Shown piece after piece: positions 59,854 through 64,000 of a stretch of 64,000 nucleotides of DNA (position 1 is the first letter of the stretch; every line of letters starts with the position of its first letter). The notes under the pieces were generated by a model. The model was given only the letters and a program-made list of their open reading frames with translations, did not search any database and was not told the DNA's origin. Made by a program: the position numbers and the translations under genes. Source of the DNA: Cohnella baijiui (GTDB taxonomy: Bacteria > Bacillota > Bacilli > Paenibacillales > Paenibacillaceae); the NCBI RefSeq assembly GCF_020731285.1, contig NZ_JAJFOW010000002.1:248001-312000 (forward strand), in the 5' to 3' direction.

Positions 59854-60438
59854 TTACATGTTTTTATGATTCTTTTCGGTCGGTCCAGTCCATCCGGACA
59901 TGCCGTCTTCAACATTCTTCACGTTCTTAAATCCCTTCTCGGCGAGTATCCGGCAGGCGAGATCGCTGCGGTTGCCCGTTCGGCAAATGACATGAATAGG
60001 GTCGTCCCGATTCAGTTCATGCATGCGGCTTTCAAGCTCGCCGAGCGGAATGGATAAGGCGCCTGGAATCCGATCGAACGCATATTCGGCAGGCTCCCGT
60101 ACATCGAGGACCGTCGCTTTCTCGCCTGCAGCCAGCTTCCTTTGCAGCTCTTCGGCCGATTCGACATGCGGATGATTCTTCTCTTCCCTGATTTCGATCG
60201 AGCTGGACTTGCGAAGATAATGCTTCAGCACATTCCCTTCTTCTAAAGACCCCAGATACTGGTGGCCCGTATTCTTGGCCCATCCCTGAATGTCCGCAAG
60301 AGAACCCTTATCCGTTGCTTGAACCTCAATGACTTGGCCTGCCTCCAGTTGATCCATCGCCTTCTTCGTTTTCACGATCGGCATCGGGCAAGCAAGACCT
60401 TTGCAATCAAGCGTTTGATTTGACTTGATTTCCAGCAA
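59854..60438 (-). CDS. TusA-rhodanese fusion sulfurtransferase (CstA-like)
   Basis: 194 residues. The N-terminal TusA domain has Cys17 in [17 protein letters not shown]; the C-terminal rhodanese has active Cys152 in [10 protein letters not shown]. It binds and relays sulfane sulfur from persulfides. The start is TTG at 60438 with GGAGG 8 bp upstream. First gene of the operon, directly under the operator-covered promoter. Confidence 0.93.
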   Translation of the reverse strand: MLEIKSNQTLDCKGLACPMPIVKTKKAMDQLEAGQVIEVQATDKGSLADIQGWAKNTGHQYLGSLEEGNVLKHYLRKSSSIEIREEKNHPHVESAEELQRKLAAGEKATVLDVREPAEYAFDRIPGALSIPLGELESRMHELNRDDPIHVICRTGNRSDLACRILAEKGFKNVKNVEDGMSGWTGPTEKNHKNM

Positions 60439-60523
60439 TGCGAAAACCTCCTTTGAATATGAATTCGTTCTGAAGTCATCTCAGGGTATTCGCACGAAAG
60501 GCTATCATCCTTCGCTTTATACA

Positions 60524-60541
60524 TATACCCCTATGGGTATA
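60524..60541. promoter_or_regulatory. CstR-type operator over the -10 box of the sulfur operon
   Basis: TATACCCCTATGGGTATA, with arms ATACCC and GGGTAT. It overlaps the -10 of the promoter, so repressor binding would block polymerase; this is the expected layout for CstR-controlled sulfur genes. Confidence 0.85.
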
Positions 60542-60567
60542 ATATCGATGACGTTTCTTTTTGTCAA
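60539..60567 (-). promoter_or_regulatory. Sigma-A promoter of the persulfide operon
   Basis: Perfect -35 TTGACA (60562-60567), 17-bp spacer and -10 TATTAT (60539-60544) on the minus strand, about 100 bp upstream of the TTG start of the TusA-rhodanese gene. Confidence 0.85.
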
Positions 60568-60699
60568 CTTCATTAGCCAGGAAAAACATCTCATCCCCAA
60601 ACATAAAAATAAAAACCCTTCCGAAGAAGAGTTTTCGAGTCCCTTTATTTAATTTGTTCCGCCCCGTTTTTGGATAGCCCTGAACATCATTTTTTGCGA

Positions 60700-62940
60700 C
60701 TACTCCAAGCCGGGCTTCAGAGCCTCGCCAAGCGGTATTTTTTTTATTTTCCGGCGGCTTAAAAGCTTGGTTGACCCATACATGACGTACACGATGACAA
60801 ATCCGAGCAACAGATATACAAAGTTGATTTGAACTTGCATGTTGAAGTCCGTGCTCTGGGCGATCAACCGGAACATGGCGGAAAGGGAAACGAACAACAG
60901 CGGAATGCCGAGCAGAAAACCGAACGCAACGAGATAGGCGGAGCTGTTTAGAATCAATCTGTTGACCTCTTTTTTGTTATACCCGAGCACCTTCATCATG
61001 GAGATGGTCCCTTTATTCTCTTCCATTATCAAACTCGTTACAACGAAAATGACAGTCAGTCCGATGAGAAATGCAATCGCGGATGTCGTTCCAAGCACGA
61101 CCTGCAATCGCCGCGAGAAGGAGTTGTAGGCCTTCTGAACATCCTCGATCGACAAAGCGCTGAATAGCTTCTCTTCGGGAATATCCAGATGATCCTTGCT
61201 CCATATGCCCAAATAACTGTCCTTAGGGTAATGCAGCATATCATTGAATTCGGCCAAGGGCATGTAGATAAACTCGCCGTTATAGCTGTCTGCAATACGG
61301 TCGACGGTAACGGTATACGTTCTGGAATCCGTCTTTCCTTCCAATTCAATCGAATCGCCAGGCTTTAACCGCAGCCGATTCGCGAGCGGTTTTGTCGCAA
61401 TGACGCCGTCGTAATGGAATGCATGTCCTTTTCCATCCTCCAAGTAAATCGACTTCGTATCGGGATTGATCCCGAATACCGTCAGACTTTTGCCCTCGCC
61501 CTGCTTCAGCTTAAATGAGGCCAAGGAGAAGGGGTCCCCGGGTGCCGTTCCTTGTTGGAATGAATTAAAAATATACTCGTGCTTATACTTGTAAACGGAA
61601 TCGGCTCTCATCCAGGAATCCAATGAGCTCTGGATCGTAAAGCCAAACAGCAGCAGCGTCGTGGCAAGCGCAACGCCTAGCAATAAGAACAGGCTGCGGG
61701 GGATACTTCTGAACTGCTCCCGGACTTTAAACTTGGTTGCGAAACCGAGCGATCCGAGTTTTACCCTTCTTTCCAGCCACCCGATTCTTCGCGTTCCCGA
61801 TCTTCCTCTGATCAACTCGACCGGGGTGCTTTTCAAGCCTCTTCGCACGACGGTATAGCCGGTTGCCGTCAACAGGATGAGAGGCATCATCACGCTCGCC
61901 AGTAAGATGCTCACCTTGTAATTCATGCCGTCAAGCGGCATGTTGTAATTGGCAGTCATGGTCACCAGCATCGGGCGCAGCGCCGCCATCCCCAACAACG
62001 TTCCGATGACCGACGCCGACAGCGAGAGGAGGATCGGGTACTTCAAATAGTGCCTCGTTAATTCCGATTTGGTATAACCGATCGCGTACAAAGTTCCCAT
62101 CATCCCCGCTTCCCGCTGCAGCATCCGCCACAATACCGTCCCCGTCAATACGCTGGTTAGAAGCAGAATGGCAATGGGGATGATGGAGCCCACCGTTTCG
62201 ATGCCGGCAATTTCCGCCGCGACGCGCGTCACCCGAGGATTATCGGCAACGTCCGTCCATTGCAGAATGGCAATGTTTCGGTCCTTTAACGCGCTCTTGA
62301 AATGAGCAAGGTTCCGATCCGTCTCGCTCTCGCTGCCTGCTCCCCTTACGCTGTAATCATGGGTACCCGACGGGAAGCGGGCATAATCCTCCTTGCCGAT
62401 CACTGCGAATCCGAAGTTGTTTTCGTCGATCAACAAGTCGCTTTCTTTTTTTAACGGATAGATGTAGTTGGGCAGCGAGATCAAGCCCGACACCTTGAAG
62501 CTAACGTCTTTGATCCGGATGCTGTCGCCAATCCGGATCTGATTTGCTTTCGCGAACGTAGGGTTGATGACGATATCTCCGCCGCTTAATCGACGTCCCT
62601 CTCTAACCGCGTATCGATTTAGCGACTCGCTCTCGGCAAACACGCGCAATACGGGGCCATGTTGGATCTCCTCGTCGAAATAAGCACTTTCTTCGATACG
62701 GATTCGGTAAGCGGATTCCCATTCCGAAAGTCCATCCAGCTTTTTGTCGGTCGTAAAGTGAGCGTCCTCGAGCGCATAATCATGCTTAAATGAATCGGAA
62801 AGAGCCTTCATATTTCCGGTTAGCAACAGAAAGGTTGTGAAGAGAAGACAACTCGCCATGATCAGTATAAATGAACTGATGTACGGGGCTTTGTTCGCCG
62901 CGAACGTTCGCTTGATTCGGCGGTCCAGTATCATTCCCAT
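60700..62940 (-). CDS. FtsX/MacB-type ABC transporter permease
   Basis: 746 residues. An N-terminal helix (PYISSFILIMASCLLFTTFL) is followed by an extracellular domain, three helices with a FtsX domain (IPIAILLLTSVLTGTVLWRM), a second large extracellular domain, and a second FtsX domain (SAIAFLIGLTVIFVVTSLIM, LLGFVIVYVMYGS). The duplicated layout fits exporters of lipids, peptides or antibiotics, or envelope-integrity systems. It overlaps the ATPase gene by 10 bp. No clear terminator was found after it; T-rich stretches lie at 60600-60650. Substrate unknown. Confidence 0.92.
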   Translation of the reverse strand: MGMILDRRIKRTFAANKAPYISSFILIMASCLLFTTFLLLTGNMKALSDSFKHDYALEDAHFTTDKKLDGLSEWESAYRIRIEESAYFDEEIQHGPVLRVFAESESLNRYAVREGRRLSGGDIVINPTFAKANQIRIGDSIRIKDVSFKVSGLISLPNYIYPLKKESDLLIDENNFGFAVIGKEDYARFPSGTHDYSVRGAGSESETDRNLAHFKSALKDRNIAILQWTDVADNPRVTRVAAEIAGIETVGSIIPIAILLLTSVLTGTVLWRMLQREAGMMGTLYAIGYTKSELTRHYLKYPILLSLSASVIGTLLGMAALRPMLVTMTANYNMPLDGMNYKVSILLASVMMPLILLTATGYTVVRRGLKSTPVELIRGRSGTRRIGWLERRVKLGSLGFATKFKVREQFRSIPRSLFLLLGVALATTLLLFGFTIQSSLDSWMRADSVYKYKHEYIFNSFQQGTAPGDPFSLASFKLKQGEGKSLTVFGINPDTKSIYLEDGKGHAFHYDGVIATKPLANRLRLKPGDSIELEGKTDSRTYTVTVDRIADSYNGEFIYMPLAEFNDMLHYPKDSYLGIWSKDHLDIPEEKLFSALSIEDVQKAYNSFSRRLQVVLGTTSAIAFLIGLTVIFVVTSLIMEENKGTISMMKVLGYNKKEVNRLILNSSAYLVAFGFLLGIPLLFVSLSAMFRLIAQSTDFNMQVQINFVYLLLGFVIVYVMYGSTKLLSRRKIKKIPLGEALKPGLE

Positions 62941-63632
62941 TCCATCCTCTCCGCGGAAATCACGGTCTCGTTCACAGCTTGTTCCAAGATCGCCCCGTCC
63001 TTCATTTTGAAAACACGGTGGGCCATGCGGCTGATTGCCGTATTGTGCGTAATGATCAGAATCGTGGTACCGTACGTTCGATTGACATGCTGAAGAAGTT
63101 CAAGAATATCCCTGGATGTAGCGGAATCCAACGCTCCCGTAGGTTCGTCGCATAGCAGAAGCCGCGGATTTTTGACGACGGCCCTTGCAATGGCGACTCT
63201 TTGCTGCTCGCCTCCGCTCAGTTCTGTCGGAAATCTGTTTTTTTTGTCCAGCAGGCCTACCGCTTCCAAGACTCGATCCAACGCCAATGGAGACTTGCTG
63301 ATATACGTTGCGACCTCTACATTTTCGCCGACGGTGAGATTCGGAATCAGATTGTAAAATTGAAAGACGTAACCGATACGTTCCCTTCGATAACCGGCCA
63401 GCTGTTGATCATGAAGTCGTGAAATATCGACCCCATCGACGCGAACCTCTCCGGAGTCGCCGCCGTCAAGTCCGCCGAGAATATGGAGCAACGTCGATTT
63501 CCCCGAGCCGGAAGGCCCGAGAATGACGCCGATTTCACCTTGTTCAAGGCTCATGCTGATTCCTTTCAGTACGTCCGTCCGCGTATTGCCGCTCGGATAA
63601 CTCTTGCGCAATTCGGCAACTTGAATAAACAT
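62931..63632 (-). CDS. ABC transporter ATP-binding protein, LolD/MacB type
   Basis: 233 residues. Walker [11 protein letters not shown]-loop [13 protein letters not shown], signature [14 protein letters not shown], Walker [15 protein letters not shown], switch His in IITHN. The ATG at 63632 is favoured since GGGAGAG lies 7 bp upstream; in-frame starts at 63653 and 63671 are alternatives and would overlap the preceding gene. Powers the large permease downstream. Confidence 0.95.
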   Translation of the reverse strand: MFIQVAELRKSYPSGNTRTDVLKGISMSLEQGEIGVILGPSGSGKSTLLHILGGLDGGDSGEVRVDGVDISRLHDQQLAGYRRERIGYVFQFYNLIPNLTVGENVEVATYISKSPLALDRVLEAVGLLDKKNRFPTELSGGEQQRVAIARAVVKNPRLLLCDEPTGALDSATSRDILELLQHVNRTYGTTILIITHNTAISRMAHRVFKMKDGAILEQAVNETVISAERMEWE

Positions 63633-63649
63633 ATCCTCTCTCTCCCTTG

Positions 63650-64000
63650 TCATCGTTCCGATTTCATCCATTCGGCGGTGAGCCGGATGATGGCCATCGT
63701 TCTAAAAAACAACAAGAGCGCAATAACCGGGTGAAGCGCGGCAAACCATCCGATTTCCGACGAGAACATAGCGCTCCATACAATGAGGACGATCATGCCG
63801 ATCAGCATGCCGGTCTGCGCGCGAAGCTTCGTCGGCAGGCGGGCGGCGAATGCCGTCACGAGCATGAGCACGGGAACCAGGGAGATGTAAGTCGCAAAGC
63901 TCGAATGATCGGTCCAATGCTTCGTATCGTAAAACAAGGCCATGCCGGCAAAAAGCACTTGAACGAGAATGCCGACGGCAAAAATCCAGGCCAGCCATTT
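63650..64000 (-). CDS. Small membrane protein, DUF6220-like (5' end beyond window)
   Basis: The reading frame is open to the right edge (at least 116 codons). It has four transmembrane segments (KWLAWIFAVGILVQVLFAG, YISLVPVLMLVTAFAARLP, MLIGMIVLIVWSAMFS, HPVIALLLFFRTMAI). The LFYDTKHWTDHSSFATY loop resembles DUF6220-type proteins. It lies just upstream of the ABC ATPase and may be cotranscribed. Function unknown. Confidence 0.75.
   Translation of the reverse strand, partial: KWLAWIFAVGILVQVLFAGMALFYDTKHWTDHSSFATYISLVPVLMLVTAFAARLPTKLRAQTGMLIGMIVLIVWSAMFSSEIGWFAALHPVIALLLFFRTMAIIRLTAEWMKSER

Overview
The window looks like a chromosomal segment from a high-GC member of the Paenibacillaceae (Paenibacillus/Cohnella type). 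The evidence is the density of LplA/LplB/YtcP-type sugar importers, YesM/YesN two-component systems, lipoprotein signals with L-x-A/G-C boxes, strong GGAGG ribosome sites, GTG/TTG starts, and a Gram-positive style persulfide (Cst) operon. No rRNA, tRNA, phage or transposase gene was seen.

Layout, mostly on the minus strand. (A) 1-4290: a GTG-started Zn-dependent dehydrogenase, a 646-residue protein of unknown function, and two sugar ABC permeases, the last cut by the window edge. (B) 4391-15348: an (arabino)xylan-oligosaccharide type importer (LplB, YtcP, lipoprotein), a carboxylesterase, then a second solute-binding lipoprotein with YesM and YesN. A 20-codon fossil of a permease C-terminus lies between that lipoprotein and YesM. 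Two promoters here share an upstream motif, and one carries a CcpA cre site. (C) 15474-24204: a glycoside hydrolase run (GH43, GH127, GH43, cytoplasmic GH10) divergent from an AraC regulator, plus an extracellular GH10 lipoprotein divergent from (D) an AraC-type regulator with a degenerate receiver domain. (E) 25226-38229: nine genes encoding two complete sets of ABC binding protein plus two permeases, wrapped around three unusual envelope proteins (NHL propeller, Yip1 family, DUF5696-like). One binding protein is fused to two carbohydrate-binding-like domains. (F) 38230-39305: 1.1 kb without a gene, holding four evenly spaced 20-bp palindromic units. (G) 39251-46033: a second binding protein-YesM-YesN module without permeases, followed by an anchored GH43.

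(H) 46339-51673: xylonate-dehydratase-like YjhG/YagF enzyme, semialdehyde dehydrogenase, FAH-fold enzyme and IclR regulator. Together these read as the lower part of an oxidative (Weimberg-type) pentose pathway, with identical 17-bp palindromes in front of two of the genes. (I) 51801-56321: an extracytoplasmic flavin electron-transfer set (FMN-binding protein, ApbE, NqrB/RnfD-like membrane protein) divergent from an OmpR/HK pair. (J) 56446-60567: a Cst-like persulfide/sulfur operon (TusA-rhodanese, rhodanese-MBL, TSUP exporter, DsrE-like, CstR-like repressor, DUF302) under a clear promoter whose -10 is covered by a palindrome. (K) 60700-64000: a MacB/FtsX-type ABC permease, its ATPase, and the end of a small membrane protein.

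Functionally, regions B-H describe capture, import, debranching and oxidation of plant-cell-wall pentosans. No sugar-importer ATPase is present, so a shared MsmX-type ATPase encoded elsewhere would be needed (family knowledge). Regions I-K are housekeeping or stress functions. Start codons were often moved downstream of the longest reading frame where a GGAGG-like site decides the start.
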